Positions 45,709 through 55,361 are shown, counted from the stretch's first letter. The stretch: DNA of 64,000 bases from Paenibacillus periandrae (GCF_022458865.1 NZ_JAJNMU010000003.1:124001-188000), one strand, 5' to 3'. Made by a program: numbers and translations. The notes: generated from the letters alone by a model not told the origin.

Positions 45709-46577
45709 TGATCATCGATCAGGCGACACTCGCGGCGGCGGGCTGCGGCAGCGCGGGCTTTTGCGATCGCGACGCAATATGCGCGTGATCTGACCAACCT
45801 GCCCGGCAATGTGCTTGTGCCGGATACACTGGCCCAGGAGGCCGCACGGCTGGCCTCCCATTATGGCATGTCCTGCACAGTGCTGGACGAAGCCCAAATT
45901 GTTGAGCACGGCATGGGCGGCCTTCATGCCGTAGGCAAGGGCAGTGCCAATCCGCCGCGAATGATTGCCATTCGTTACGAAGGCGCCGATGCTTCAAGCG
46001 AAGTGATTGGACTGGTTGGCAAGGGGATTACGTTTGACACCGGAGGCATTTCACTGAAGAAGCCGGACGGTATGGAAGAAATGATCAGCGATATGGGCGG
46101 TGCCGCTGTGCTGCTTGGGCTTCTGCATGTAATCGGCCGATTAAAGCCGAAGCTGAATCTGCAAATTGTGATACCTTCTGCAGAAAATATGCCTTCAAGC
46201 AGCGCTTTTAAACCGGGTGATGTGATTAAGATGATGAGCGGGCATACCGTGGAAATATTGAATACCGATGCGGAAGGACGTGTCGTGTTAGGGGATGGTG
46301 TTCATTACGCGCTGCAGTTTGGCCATTCCCGAACTATCCGGAATACCATGACATGCTCAAAAAGCGAGGTGGCAGACATCAAAAATGCTGCCTCGCACGA
46401 TAGATGGGGGGCAGCATGACAGGTGGACTGTTTATTGGATTTTTTGCTGGTCATGTACCTTGGCTGCATCTGGACACGGGCGGCACGGCCTGGCTGTGGA
46501 ACGAGCGCGGGACGGAACCCAAGGGAGGGACCGGCGCGATGGTTCGCACACTGGCGCCTTGGCTGTGCAAGTCTTAA
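45709..46577 (+). pseudogene. pepA: Decayed M17 leucyl aminopeptidase
   Basis: Remnant of a cytosol aminopeptidase (about 500 residues when intact). The first part starts inside the catalytic half (ARDLTNLPGNVLVPDTLA) with no start codon and lacks the N-terminal domain. Metal ligands remain in GKGITFDTGG, MISDMGG and NTDAEGRVVLGDGVHYAL. Roughly 80 residues are then missing before KSEVADIKNA. The frame shifts at the G6 tract near 46405-46410, and the last part (TGGLFIGFFAGHVPWLHLDTGGTA ... PKGGTGAMVRT in outline) continues in another frame to 46577. Three separate lesions make it non-functional. Confidence 0.88.
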
Positions 46578-46604
46578 TTGTAGCCTTCAAGCAAGCAGAG
46601 CGCC

Positions 46605-47186
46605 TTAAGCTGACAGGCTGTTGCTTTTGCTGCTGCTTTTGCTTGCAACCAGAGGTGTGGCTGAAGCCATCATCAGCAGGGCAATCGCTTCAAGATCTTT
46701 CATTTGAATGATAAAGCGATTCACTTCCTGGGTGGTATAAGAAAGATTCACCGTACGTTGTGATAATTGGGCAAGATCGATACCGAACCAGCCGGTGCGG
46801 CGTGGATGTGCGGAAAGATCGAACGAGAGCACGGGTATCGATGCTGCGTCTTCAGCTGCAGGCAGTACATCAATAGGCTCGGCATGCAGTTCATTTAAAT
46901 CGATATACAGCTTTCGACAGTGCCAGCGTACAAAGCCTGGCTGAAAAGAAATAACGAGCAGCGGATCCTCCTCATTGGCAACCTTGTATACCTGAATACC
47001 TTTTTCACTCTTGGTTCTTTGAACATATTGGTTCTGTCTGATATCGGGCAGTACCATCACAATGAGAATCGGAATCGCACTTGCTGCATATATGAAAAGC
47101 TCGGATTCAAATAACAGGGCCAAACCAAGAAGGGCGACGAACAATAAAATAGATCCAACCAAACTCCATTTTTGCTTTTTTGACAT
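46605..47186 (-). CDS. Membrane protein of unknown function
   Basis: A 193-residue protein. Two adjacent hydrophobic helices (about 9-26 and 30-46) are followed by a soluble region with alternating beta-like segments (KLYIDLNELHAEPIDVLP, GWFGIDLAQLSQRTVNLSY). It ends in a Ser/Lys-rich tail. The layout recalls small membrane proteins with a PH-like cytosolic domain, but I do not recognise a named family. GGGGGAT lies upstream of the ATG. Monocistronic and convergent with the aminopeptidase remnant. Confidence 0.6.
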   Translation of the reverse strand: MSKKQKWSLVGSILLFVALLGLALLFESELFIYAASAIPILIVMVLPDIRQNQYVQRTKSEKGIQVYKVANEEDPLLVISFQPGFVRWHCRKLYIDLNELHAEPIDVLPAAEDAASIPVLSFDLSAHPRRTGWFGIDLAQLSQRTVNLSYTTQEVNRFIIQMKDLEAIALLMMASATPLVASKSSSKSNSLSA

Positions 47187-47366
47187 GGAACCAGCAATCC
47201 CCCAGATGAAATATAAATTGATAAATCGACATACTACTCCTATTTTACCATAAGACAGGCGACAAGTTAAATAGTAGTTTCTTCATAGCTGCTTTTTAAC
47301 ATAGCTGCTTGCTGTTATGTTCAGTATGCTCCTAATGATCGTATATCAGAATTCGGAGGCCGATAG

Positions 47367-48353
47367 ATGAAAAAAAGAATAGGCTTAATTGGTTTAGGGG
47401 ATATTGCCCAAAAAGTATATTTGCCGCTGTTAGCTGCTCACGAGCATGTCGAGCTTATAGGCGTCACCAGCCGTACCGAAGCTACGGTGAACCGGATCGC
47501 CGAGCAATATCGGATTAGCGGGCGGTTTTATTCATTGGAAAGACTGCTGGAGACAAGACCTGATGCTGTATTTATACATAGCCCGACGGAAACCCATTAT
47601 GAACTGGTTATGACCTGTTTGCAAAGAGGCATAGCCGTTTATGTCGATAAACCGCTCTCCTATGAGCTGCACGAGTCGGAGGCCATGGCTGCCTACGCCC
47701 AAGAGCAGGGCGTATTGCTCGCGGTAGGCTTTAACCGCAGGTTTGCACCGATGTACATGAAGGCACGTACGTGGCTTGAAGAGGCTGGGGGCTTTGAGCT
47801 ATCTGTGGTCCAAAAGCAGCGAACCAAGCTTCAGGCGCACAGTGCCAGGCATACGTTGTATGACGATTTGATTCATATGCTAGATTTGCTGCTCTGGCTC
47901 GGTGGAGATCACGCAGAGATCGGGCATTATTACGAGCGTGTGGATGGGACAGGCAAGCTGCTGGTCGGAGCGGGGAGTTTGCTATTTGCCAATGAACAAG
48001 CAGCCAAACTACCAGAAGAACAAGCTGTACAAGCCCATTCGGGTTTGGATCGCCTTGGCCAGTTCAGTATGGTGCGCCGCGCAGGAGCTGATCTTGAAAA
48101 GCTGGAGCTGCATGGGGCTTATCGTTCCGCCGAGGTGCTCAATATGGAATCGCTCATTCTTTCAGAGCGCTCTCATGAGCCGCAGCATATCGGCTTCGGA
48201 AGCTGGGATACGATTCTGCATCGCCGGGGCTTTGCCGGAGTGGTTCAGCATTTTCTCAGCAGCCTCGATAAACCGGGGGATTGTTCGATTCGTGCCGATC
48301 AAGTACTGCCTGTGCATCGACTGGTGGAACGGCTGACACAAGCTTCGGACTGA
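47367..48353 (+). CDS. Gfo/Idh/MocA-family oxidoreductase
   Basis: A 328-residue NAD(P)-dependent oxidoreductase. The Rossmann N-domain has IGLIGLGDIAQKVYLPLL, AVFIHSPTETHYELV and the family motif GIAVYVDKPLSYEL, which includes the EKP-like Lys as DKP. The C-domain has GFNRRFAPMY and YDDLIHMLDLLLWLGG. Family members oxidise or reduce sugars and cyclitols; the substrate is unknown. TTCGGAGG precedes the ATG. Followed after 62 bases by a Crp/Fnr regulator. Confidence 0.88.
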   Translation: MKKRIGLIGLGDIAQKVYLPLLAAHEHVELIGVTSRTEATVNRIAEQYRISGRFYSLERLLETRPDAVFIHSPTETHYELVMTCLQRGIAVYVDKPLSYELHESEAMAAYAQEQGVLLAVGFNRRFAPMYMKARTWLEEAGGFELSVVQKQRTKLQAHSARHTLYDDLIHMLDLLLWLGGDHAEIGHYYERVDGTGKLLVGAGSLLFANEQAAKLPEEQAVQAHSGLDRLGQFSMVRRAGADLEKLELHGAYRSAEVLNMESLILSERSHEPQHIGFGSWDTILHRRGFAGVVQHFLSSLDKPGDCSIRADQVLPVHRLVERLTQASD

Positions 48354-48415
48354 TTTTCGATTTTACATGTATATGGTAAGAAGGCATTTGGCAATGTTGG
48401 ATTCAGGAGGCTGTT

Positions 48416-48937
48416 ATGATTATCCATAAAGGTGAGACCTTATTTCGTCAAGGCGAATCTGGTCCGCTATATCATCTGAAAAGCGGGATATTGAAAATCG
48501 TTCGTGTACATGAGAATGGAAATTCGATTCTGCTTAATATTATCGTTCCCAATGAAATGATTCCGCATCATTCCCTGATCAGCCCAAATCCTTATCATGG
48601 AACGGCGGTCGCTCTGTCCTCCTGTGAGGTTGATGTACTGCCAGCAGCAGACTGGTACCGGGAGTTGGATCGCAATCCGGAGCAATTTCGTCATATAGCC
48701 ATTCAGCTGCAAAATAAATTGCGTATGATGCAGCAGCGTATCGACCAGCTTACCGAGGCTGCACCTGCCGAGAAGCTCAGCAAGCTGCAGCGCTGGTTTC
48801 AGCTGTATATCGGTTCGGATCCCATCACGGATGTGCTGACCCAGGACGAAATCGGTCAGTTTCTTGGCATCCGCCGCGAAACCGTGAATCGTCTGCTGAG
48901 AGCTCACAAAGTATCGGTAGGGCCAAAAAACTCATAA
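48416..48937 (+). CDS. Short Crp/Fnr-family transcription regulator
   Basis: A 173-residue regulator, shorter than the usual ~220. A cyclic-nucleotide-type beta-roll (1-90) reads [21 protein letters not shown] dimer helix (about 100-125) follows, then a helix-turn-helix [21 protein letters not shown]. It ends about 10 residues after the recognition helix, so the wing is nearly absent. There is only one Cys (SSCEV), so an Fnr-type Fe-S cluster is not expected. Its last 34 bases overlap the 3' end of hmp on the other strand. The TGTGA-N6-TCACA site at the hmp promoter is its likely operator (inference). Confidence 0.85.
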   Translation: MIIHKGETLFRQGESGPLYHLKSGILKIVRVHENGNSILLNIIVPNEMIPHHSLISPNPYHGTAVALSSCEVDVLPAADWYRELDRNPEQFRHIAIQLQNKLRMMQQRIDQLTEAAPAEKLSKLQRWFQLYIGSDPITDVLTQDEIGQFLGIRRETVNRLLRAHKVSVGPKNS

Positions 48938-50109
48938 TGGATAGAGGTATCGGGTACACCCCACTCTTTGAGCATTCCGTTGATTAATCTCATAAAAGGT
49001 GTGGGGCCGCAGAAGTAGAAGCTGGCATCCTTCGACGGAATTACACTCTTAAGCCAAGGCAAATCCAGGTAACCTTTTTTATGATAGGTAGCAGGGTCAC
49101 CCAGCGGCGTGGCATAGCACCAGTAGGCTGATAGCTGGGTGTGATCGTTAACAAGCTTCTCCACATGCTCACGCATGGCATGCACCTGTTCATTTTGTGC
49201 AGCATGAATAAACGTTACCTGCCGGTCAGGCTCTGTTATAGCCAGTGTGTTCAGCATACTGACCATCGGGGTCAGCCCTACGCCGCCACTGATGAGTACG
49301 ACTGGCTTGGTGTCTCCCGATTCCAGAATAAAATCACCTGCAGGTGCAGACAGCCATAGCACACTGCCTTCCTCCATATGCTTGTGCAGGTAATTGGAGA
49401 TTTTCCCCGCCGGACGTTCCTCAAGTGCTTCCTCCCTTTTGACCGAAATTCGGTAATAAGGTTTGCCTGGCGCATCCGAAAGACTGTATTGGCGAATATG
49501 CGTATACGGTTCACCAGGAATAGTGATTTTTACACTGACGTACTGTCCAGGCGCAAAATCAGCTATAGGCTGACCATTCACTGGCATTAGATAAAACGAA
49601 GTAATGACATCACTCTCCCGCACTTTCCGCTCTACACGAAAAGCTCTGAAACCGCTCCAGCCTCCTGACTGCTCTGCCGCCTGTACCTCCAAATCCCTTT
49701 CAATCCCTATGAATGCATTCGCTATCACCCCATAGGCTTCACCCCAGGCTTCAATAATCTCATCAGTTGCCGCATCGCCCAGCACGGTTTTGATAGCGCC
49801 CAGCAAATGCTGGCCGACAATTGGGTAATGCTCGGGCTGAACACCGAGACTGCGGTGCTTCTGGGCAATTTGCTTGACGACGGGCAGGATGGCTTCCAGC
49901 CGGTCGATATGAAGCGCCGCGGCATAGACGGCATTCGCCAAAGCGGCCTGCTGCTTGCCTTGTTGCTGATTAGCATGATTAAACATATTCAGGAGCTCAG
50001 GATGCGCGTTGAACAGCGACTTGTAAAAGGTTGTTGTAATTTCGGTTCCATATACCTCAAGAATCGGTACGGTAGATTTGATAATGGTAATCGTTTGTTG
50101 ACTTAGCAT
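48904..50109 (-). CDS. hmp: Flavohaemoglobin (nitric oxide dioxygenase)
   Basis: A 401-residue three-domain protein. The globin domain (1-135) has [17 protein letters not shown] and the proximal His region [16 protein letters not shown]. The FAD domain has [25 protein letters not shown]. The NAD domain has [17 protein letters not shown] and [10 protein letters not shown], and the C-terminus is HYEFFGP. It converts NO and O2 to nitrate with NADH. AAGGAGGA precedes the ATG. A Crp/Fnr-type operator is placed for activation upstream. Confidence 0.96.
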   Translation of the reverse strand: MLSQQTITIIKSTVPILEVYGTEITTTFYKSLFNAHPELLNMFNHANQQQGKQQAALANAVYAAALHIDRLEAILPVVKQIAQKHRSLGVQPEHYPIVGQHLLGAIKTVLGDAATDEIIEAWGEAYGVIANAFIGIERDLEVQAAEQSGGWSGFRAFRVERKVRESDVITSFYLMPVNGQPIADFAPGQYVSVKITIPGEPYTHIRQYSLSDAPGKPYYRISVKREEALEERPAGKISNYLHKHMEEGSVLWLSAPAGDFILESGDTKPVVLISGGVGLTPMVSMLNTLAITEPDRQVTFIHAAQNEQVHAMREHVEKLVNDHTQLSAYWCYATPLGDPATYHKKGYLDLPWLKSVIPSKDASFYFCGPTPFMRLINGMLKEWGVPDTSIHYEFFGPTDTL

Positions 50110-50156
50110 ATAGGATGTCCTCCTTATGAGTGATGGTTAGTGATGGCTATGGGCTA

Positions 50157-50199
50157 AGTATACCTACTGCGAAAGTGCAGACTTGTGATTTGAATCACA
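50157..50199 (-). promoter_or_regulatory. hmp promoter with Crp/Fnr operator at about -41.5
   Basis: TGTGATTTGAATCACA (50184-50199) is a perfect TGTGA-N6-TCACA palindrome. On the minus strand it is followed after 21 bases by TATACT (50162-50157), a -10-like hexamer. That geometry centres the site at about -41.5, the class II activator position. No good -35 is present, which fits dependence on an activator. Confidence 0.75.
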
Positions 50200-50474
50200 T
50201 CAAAAAGCAACGATTTGTGGACAAACCTTATTTTGAAAATGGAAGCAGAAGGGTCATGTAAGCAAAATCCGATGCATGACAAGAAAATCTGCGGTCTAAT
50301 CAGCTCCTTGGCGGCATCATTGTAAAAAATCACCCTGCCCAGGTCAACAGAGTCCGATATACAGCACATGTGTATACGTTTTAAGCTTAAAGCCAGGAGA
50401 GTTGAAAGGAGGTAAAAGGCTGACTATGATATAGCTGGCCTATTTGCTGATTTTAATTACTTATACAACTTTCA

Positions 50475-50503
50475 TTGATTAATAGGGATTAGTAGTGTAT
50501 ATT
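50475..50503 (+). promoter_or_regulatory. Promoter of the cobalamin-riboswitch transcript
   Basis: TTGATT, a 17-base spacer and TATATT, just upstream of the riboswitch. Confidence 0.6.
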
Positions 50504-50535
50504 TTTAATAGTAACAATTACATATTATGTGAATA

Positions 50536-50713
50536 GGTGCTCTGTATCGTAATCTCTTTCAGAGCTTAATAGGGAAGTTCGGTGAAAAACCGATGCGGTC
50601 CCGCCACTGTAACAGAGGAGTCAAAGCGTAAATGCCACTGATCGCAGGATCGGGAAGGTGCTTGTCGACTATGAATCTGGAGCCAGGAGACCTGCCTATT
50701 CGACAGACACTGC
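50536..50713 (+). ncRNA. Cobalamin (B12) riboswitch
   Basis: Conserved blocks are in order: AATAGGGAAG, CGGTG...CCGATGCGGTCCCGCC with ACTGTAA, GCCACTG, GGGAAGG, and the B12 box GAGCCAGGAGACCTGCC at 50680-50696. It precedes a terminator and a binding-protein gene, so binding of adenosylcobalamin should switch the importer off. Confidence 0.95.
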
Positions 50714-50740
50714 TTAACCTACGGTAGATAGGAAGGTGTT

Positions 50741-50823
50741 AAAGACAGCCATCGTTAGCTATAGCCTATACGATCACGGGCATCTTTTACCTTTGTACGG
50801 CAGAGGTTAACGATGTCTTTTTT
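50741..50823 (+). terminator. Terminator of the cobalamin riboswitch
   Basis: AAAGACAGCCATCGTTA pairs with TTAACGATGTCTTT (two unpaired bases on one side), closing a long loop and followed by T6. It is the likely expression platform. Confidence 0.82.
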
Positions 50824-50867
50824 GCATCTGTATGTAATTTAAAAAATGGAGAGAAGGTTTACGAAAC

Positions 50868-52469
50868 ATGATAAGCAAGTTGTACCAGCAAACACGACAA
50901 TATGCAAAGATAGGACTGTTAAGCGCCAGTATGGCAATCGCTTTATGGGGCTGCAGCAGTCCAAGCCCGCAAACAGCGGAGCAGCCACCAACAGCACCCA
51001 GCCAGGTACAGCCGACTGAGGTCGTATTGGCGGCTCCACGCGACCTGGCTCCGGGTCCACAGGATGCTTATTATACGAGCACTATTCTCTATGTATGGGA
51101 ACCATTGATTGCAGCCGGTGAAGACGGTAAGCCTGCATCCAAGCTCGCCGCTTCCTGGAAAATGTCGGAGGACGGCAAAGAATGGACGTTTCAGCTTCGC
51201 CCTAATGTGACCTTTCATGATGGGGAAAAGCTGAATGCCGATGCAGTTATCGCCAATTTTAACCGTTATAAGCTGGCCAGCCCCAAAAGCTCACCCTTTT
51301 ACACATTGGACATTAAAAGCTCGTACCCCGGTTTAAAAGAAGTAACCAAGGTTGACGATATGTCGTTCAAGCTGAGCTTCGAAACGCCGCAGCCGACCCT
51401 GCTGTATTCAATGGTTAACTTCTCCAGTCCGATCTACAGTCCCAAAAATTTTACCGAAAAAGGTGATTTTAACGGATTGCCGCAAGGCACCGGACCTTTC
51501 AAGCTGATCAAGCACGAGAAGGATCAATATGCGCTGCTCGAAGCCTATGATGGATATTATGGCGATAAAGCCAAAACTAAGACGATTCGCGTTCGCGTCA
51601 TTCCCGACCCGGATACAAGACTGTCGGCTCTGAAGTCAGGTGAAATTATGGGTGTTATGGATTTGGGTGCAATTCCTCCTGCCTTGGCCAAGGAGCTGTT
51701 GAAGGACAAGCAGTTTGAGGTTTCCGTAGCAAAATCGACGATTTCCCATTACCTGCACCCGAACGGCAAAAAGCCGCCTTTTGACAATCCAAAGCTGCGC
51801 CAAGCGATTTCGCTGGCGATTGACCGTCAACAGCTGGTGAAGGAGCTTTATTTGGGCTACCCTACGGCTACGGTTAATTTCCTGAATGTAACATCTCCTT
51901 TTTATAAGGAGTTTAAAGTGGACTATAATTTGGCGGAGGCCAAGAAATTAGCTGCTGAAGCGCTTGGCGGCAAACGTGAAAAGGTCGATTTGATCGTACC
52001 GACCTATGGGCTGGACCGTTACCCTTACAAGGCGCAGGCCGAGCTGCTCCAGGCGGTATTCAAGGAGCTTTCTCTTGATGTGGACATCCGTATTCTGGAT
52101 GGCGCTGCATTCAAGGAAGCACAGAGCAAGGGCGAATATAATCTGGCTTTGGCCACACAAGGTCTCCCGAACGGAGATCCGTTCACACTGTTCACCAATT
52201 ATTTGGGCAGTACAGGTTCAAGCAACAAGAGCTATAGTCTGGGCTACAAAAATGACCGTGTGGATCAGTTGCTTAAAGAGGCTAAGGATGCGCTTGGCAT
52301 GGATGATAGAGCCAAGATTTATAATGAACTGCAAGCCTTGGCGGTGCAGGACCTGCCGACCATTCCACTGTTCAATGATGCCAGCCTGATTGCTTACAAC
52401 AAGAAGATTAAAGGCTATCAAGCGACGATTTATGGCACGACGCTGCCGCAATTGGAATGGGCCAAGTAG
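50868..52469 (+). CDS. Opp/Nik-type ABC solute-binding protein under B12 control
   Basis: A 533-residue family 5 lipoprotein. Lipobox LWGC lies near residue 26. TSTILYVWEPLIAAGEDGKPASKLAASW, VTFHDGEKLNADAVIANF, GTGPFKLIKHE and AISLAIDRQQLVKELY follow the family pattern, close to nickel/peptide binders such as NikA. Its position after the riboswitch suggests it binds something related to B12, such as a cobalt complex or a corrinoid precursor (inference). Start ATG with GAGAAGG upstream. Confidence 0.9.
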   Translation: MISKLYQQTRQYAKIGLLSASMAIALWGCSSPSPQTAEQPPTAPSQVQPTEVVLAAPRDLAPGPQDAYYTSTILYVWEPLIAAGEDGKPASKLAASWKMSEDGKEWTFQLRPNVTFHDGEKLNADAVIANFNRYKLASPKSSPFYTLDIKSSYPGLKEVTKVDDMSFKLSFETPQPTLLYSMVNFSSPIYSPKNFTEKGDFNGLPQGTGPFKLIKHEKDQYALLEAYDGYYGDKAKTKTIRVRVIPDPDTRLSALKSGEIMGVMDLGAIPPALAKELLKDKQFEVSVAKSTISHYLHPNGKKPPFDNPKLRQAISLAIDRQQLVKELYLGYPTATVNFLNVTSPFYKEFKVDYNLAEAKKLAAEALGGKREKVDLIVPTYGLDRYPYKAQAELLQAVFKELSLDVDIRILDGAAFKEAQSKGEYNLALATQGLPNGDPFTLFTNYLGSTGSSNKSYSLGYKNDRVDQLLKEAKDALGMDDRAKIYNELQALAVQDLPTIPLFNDASLIAYNKKIKGYQATIYGTTLPQLEWAK

Positions 52470-52470
52470 C

Positions 52471-53412
52471 ATGTTTTATGTGTTCCGCCGAATAACGGCC
52501 GCTATTCCTGTGCTGATCGGAATATCGCTGATTGCTTTCATGCTGAATCTGGTCTCTCCCGGCGATCCTGCTGTAGAGGCGCTGAGCTTAAGCGGAATGA
52601 AAGAGCCTACCGAGCAGGAAATTGCAGTGAAGCGGGAGGAGCTTGGGTTAAATGACCCGATCCCCGTTCAATATGGACGGTGGCTTAACAGAGCTGTACA
52701 TGGCGATCTGGGCACCTCCTACATGACGAAGGATTCGGTAAGCGGTGAAATTATTCGCCGTCTGCCTGTCACACTCTCTGTAGCTCTGCTTGCTGTTGTG
52801 TTAGCGGTCGGTACAGGGATTCCGGCAGGCATGCTGATGGCCTTAAAGAAAAATGGCTGGATTGACCATGCTGGGCGTGCCGCTGCTATGCTGCTGGTAT
52901 CGATTCCCGGCTTTTGGATGGCCATCCTGCTGATTACGTTATTTTCGGAAAAGCTCCATCTGCTGCCGACCAGCGGATACGGTACATGGAAGCATCTGGT
53001 CATGCCGGCGGTTGTGCTTGCTTCAGGAACGAGCGCCGTATTGATGCGGTTAACACGGTCTACCTTGCTGGAAACGATGAACCACAACTATATATTGACG
53101 GCAAGGGCCAAAGGACTGCGTGAAGGAAATATCGTCACCTGGCATGCGCTTCGCAATGCGTTAATCCCGTTAGTTACCGTGATCGGTACGTATTTTGGCG
53201 CGATCATGGGCGGTTCTGTCATTGTGGAGGTCATCTTCGCTTTGCCTGGAATCGGCAGATTTGCGATTGAGGGGATTCTGCGCAGGGATTACCCGGTCAT
53301 TCAAGGGTATGTCGTGTTCACCGGGCTTGTCTATGTCGTATTTAATTTGCTTACGGATTTTTCATATTTGATCATTCATCCGCAGATGAGGCTGGGAGGA
53401 AAGCTGAAGTGA
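52471..53412 (+). CDS. Opp/Nik-type ABC permease, NikB/DppB-like
   Basis: A 313-residue permease with six helices. VLIGISLIAFMLNLVSPGDPA is near the N-terminus (about 12-32), with the loop LTARAKGLREGNIVTWHALRNALIPLV and C-terminal FALPGIGRFAIEGILRRDYPV. ATG 52471 lies one base after the preceding stop; the frame open from 52390 overlaps the binding-protein gene and was rejected. The stop overlaps the next gene by 4 bases. Confidence 0.92.
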   Translation: MFYVFRRITAAIPVLIGISLIAFMLNLVSPGDPAVEALSLSGMKEPTEQEIAVKREELGLNDPIPVQYGRWLNRAVHGDLGTSYMTKDSVSGEIIRRLPVTLSVALLAVVLAVGTGIPAGMLMALKKNGWIDHAGRAAAMLLVSIPGFWMAILLITLFSEKLHLLPTSGYGTWKHLVMPAVVLASGTSAVLMRLTRSTLLETMNHNYILTARAKGLREGNIVTWHALRNALIPLVTVIGTYFGAIMGGSVIVEVIFALPGIGRFAIEGILRRDYPVIQGYVVFTGLVYVVFNLLTDFSYLIIHPQMRLGGKLK

Positions 53413-54329
53413 CCTTAAAATCTGACAGAACAGCTTCCCAAAGTCATGCCTCAGCTGAATCCAGCTTCTCCGTGATGAGGGACAGGTTGTCTGCCATTGT
53501 CAGCACGCTGTCTCCACTTGGTATCGCTGCGGTTGTTATTTTATTCACGATGCTGACAGCGAGCATTCTCGCACCGTGGATTGCTCCGTATGACCCGAAT
53601 CAGATCCAGATGTCTGAGCGGCTTGCACCGTTGTCCTTCAGTCACTGGCTCGGTACGGATACACTGGGCAGGGACGTGTTCAGCCGTATTTTGTATGGCG
53701 GGCGAATTTCTATTGTGCTGGCCCTTGTAGTGACAATTGCCACAATGCTGATCGGGCTTATGATCGGGACGATCGCGGGATATTTTGGCGGTTGGTTGGA
53801 TGATTGTATTCAGATCGGGATCAGCATATTCCAGGGCTTGCCTGGGCTGAGCTTTATGATCGCGATCGCGGGTACGCTTGGGCCGGGTGTCAACAGCTTG
53901 TTTATTGCGCTAGTCGTCACCTCCTGGGCAGACTTTTCCCGAGTCGTGCGTGGCGAAGTGATGAAGATTCGCGAGGAATCGTATGTCGAGGGCATTCGGG
54001 CGATGGGTGGAAAACATGGCTACATTGTGCTTAAGCATGTAGTACCGAATATGATAGGCCCCATTATTGTACTGTTTACCGTGAGGATCGGGAGAGTGAT
54101 TCTGTCTATCGCATCCTTAAGCTTTCTGGGCTTGGGGCTGCAGCCGCCATCTCCGGACTGGGGAGTTATGGTGAACGATGCGAGACCCTACTTCCGCAGT
54201 TATTTCCATCTGATTGTTGCGCCTGGACTTTGTATTGCGCTTGTTTCTTTGGCGATTAACTGTTTGGGTGACGTATTAAGAGATGTTTTCGACACAAAGG
54301 CAGAAAAAGATAAATTCTGGGTTTCCTGA
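53409..54329 (+). CDS. Opp/Nik-type ABC permease, NikC/DppC-like
   Basis: A 306-residue permease. HWLGTDTLGRDVFSRILYGGRIS is the DppC/NikC loop. The cytoplasmic loop YVEGIRAMGGKHGYIVLKHVVPN and LGLGLQPPSPDWGVMVNDAR are also typical. GTG start overlapping the preceding stop as GTGA, with GGGAGG upstream. It forms the pore with the gene before. Confidence 0.92.
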   Translation: MTLKSDRTASQSHASAESSFSVMRDRLSAIVSTLSPLGIAAVVILFTMLTASILAPWIAPYDPNQIQMSERLAPLSFSHWLGTDTLGRDVFSRILYGGRISIVLALVVTIATMLIGLMIGTIAGYFGGWLDDCIQIGISIFQGLPGLSFMIAIAGTLGPGVNSLFIALVVTSWADFSRVVRGEVMKIREESYVEGIRAMGGKHGYIVLKHVVPNMIGPIIVLFTVRIGRVILSIASLSFLGLGLQPPSPDWGVMVNDARPYFRSYFHLIVAPGLCIALVSLAINCLGDVLRDVFDTKAEKDKFWVS

Positions 54330-54395
54330 TGGTGACAGGGTAGCGGTACTTGCGGCGTCAGGAGCTCGGAGGTAGCAGAAGGAGGAGGGAGACGT

Positions 54396-55361
54396 ATCAG
54401 TACGCTTTTATCGATTGAACAGGTATCCGTGGGATTTCAGACAGCGGCCGGTACGGTCAGGGCGGTGGATAATGTTACCCTGGAGCTGGAGCAGGGGCAA
54501 ATTCTCGGTCTGATCGGGGAAACAGGCAGCGGTAAATCGGTGCTAGGGCTCTCGATTCCCGGTCTGCTGCCTTATCATGCATCTATAGCGGGAGCGATTC
54601 ATTATAAGGGACGTAATTTGCTGGATTTGGATTCAGAGCGTATGCGCAGGCTGCGTGGTACGGAAATTGCCTTCATCCCACAAAATCCTGCTTCTTCCTT
54701 GAACCCGGTCATGCGGATTGGTCGACAAATGATCGAAGCGATCAAGGATCGTGGATCAAGGGCAAGCAAGCGTGAGCATGCGCAACGTCTGCTGCAGGAG
54801 CTGCAGCTGCCAGATCCTGAGCACAAGCTAAGGCAGTATCCTTTTCAGCTGAGCGGTGGTATGAAGCAACGAATTCTTGCAGCAATGGGGGCAGCAGGCA
54901 GCCCGTCGCTCGTGATTGCCGATGAGCCAACCAAAGGACTGGACGCTTTGGTACGCTATCAGATGGTTGAGCTATTGCGCAGGACTGCCAAGCATACGGG
55001 AGCGGGCATGCTCGTCATTACCCATGATCTACAGGTAGCCAAGTCGTTATGTGATGTAGTCGCTGTCATGTACGCAGGACAAGTGGTCGAGATGGGTCCT
55101 GCGCGGGAGCTGTTTCAACAGTCGCAGCACCCGTATACGCAAGGCTTGTTGCGTTCGATGCCTGTTCATGGGATGGTGCCGATTCCGGGCTCAAGCCCCG
55201 GACTTTCGGACGTACTGCCGGGCTGCAGATTTTATCCGCGCTGCTCGGTAGGTGTTCCATCTTGTTGCAGCAGTATCCCTGAGCTGGTCACGTTACAATC
55301 GGGCAAGGTGAGGTGTTGGTTACATGATCCGAGTGGAGGGCTTGTGCAAGACGTTCACTAG
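54396..55361 (+). CDS. Opp/Nik-type ABC ATPase, DppD/NikD-like (apparent ATC start)
   Basis: An ATPase of about 321 residues. Walker A GETGSGKSV, signature LSGGMKQR, Walker B VIADEPTKGLD and the C-terminal cysteine motif GCRFYPRCSVGVPSCC are present. From GTG 54429 the conserved first strand would be lost. In-frame sequence upstream encodes (I)STLLSIEQVSVGF, which matches family N-termini, and GGAGGAGGG lies 6 bases before ATC at 54396. No ATG, GTG or TTG occurs between the upstream stop at 54333 and GTG 54429. I therefore take ATC as a rare start codon or a mutated ATG; expression could be low. Confidence 0.8.
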   Translation: MSTLLSIEQVSVGFQTAAGTVRAVDNVTLELEQGQILGLIGETGSGKSVLGLSIPGLLPYHASIAGAIHYKGRNLLDLDSERMRRLRGTEIAFIPQNPASSLNPVMRIGRQMIEAIKDRGSRASKREHAQRLLQELQLPDPEHKLRQYPFQLSGGMKQRILAAMGAAGSPSLVIADEPTKGLDALVRYQMVELLRRTAKHTGAGMLVITHDLQVAKSLCDVVAVMYAGQVVEMGPARELFQQSQHPYTQGLLRSMPVHGMVPIPGSSPGLSDVLPGCRFYPRCSVGVPSCCSSIPELVTLQSGKVRCWLHDPSGGLVQDVH

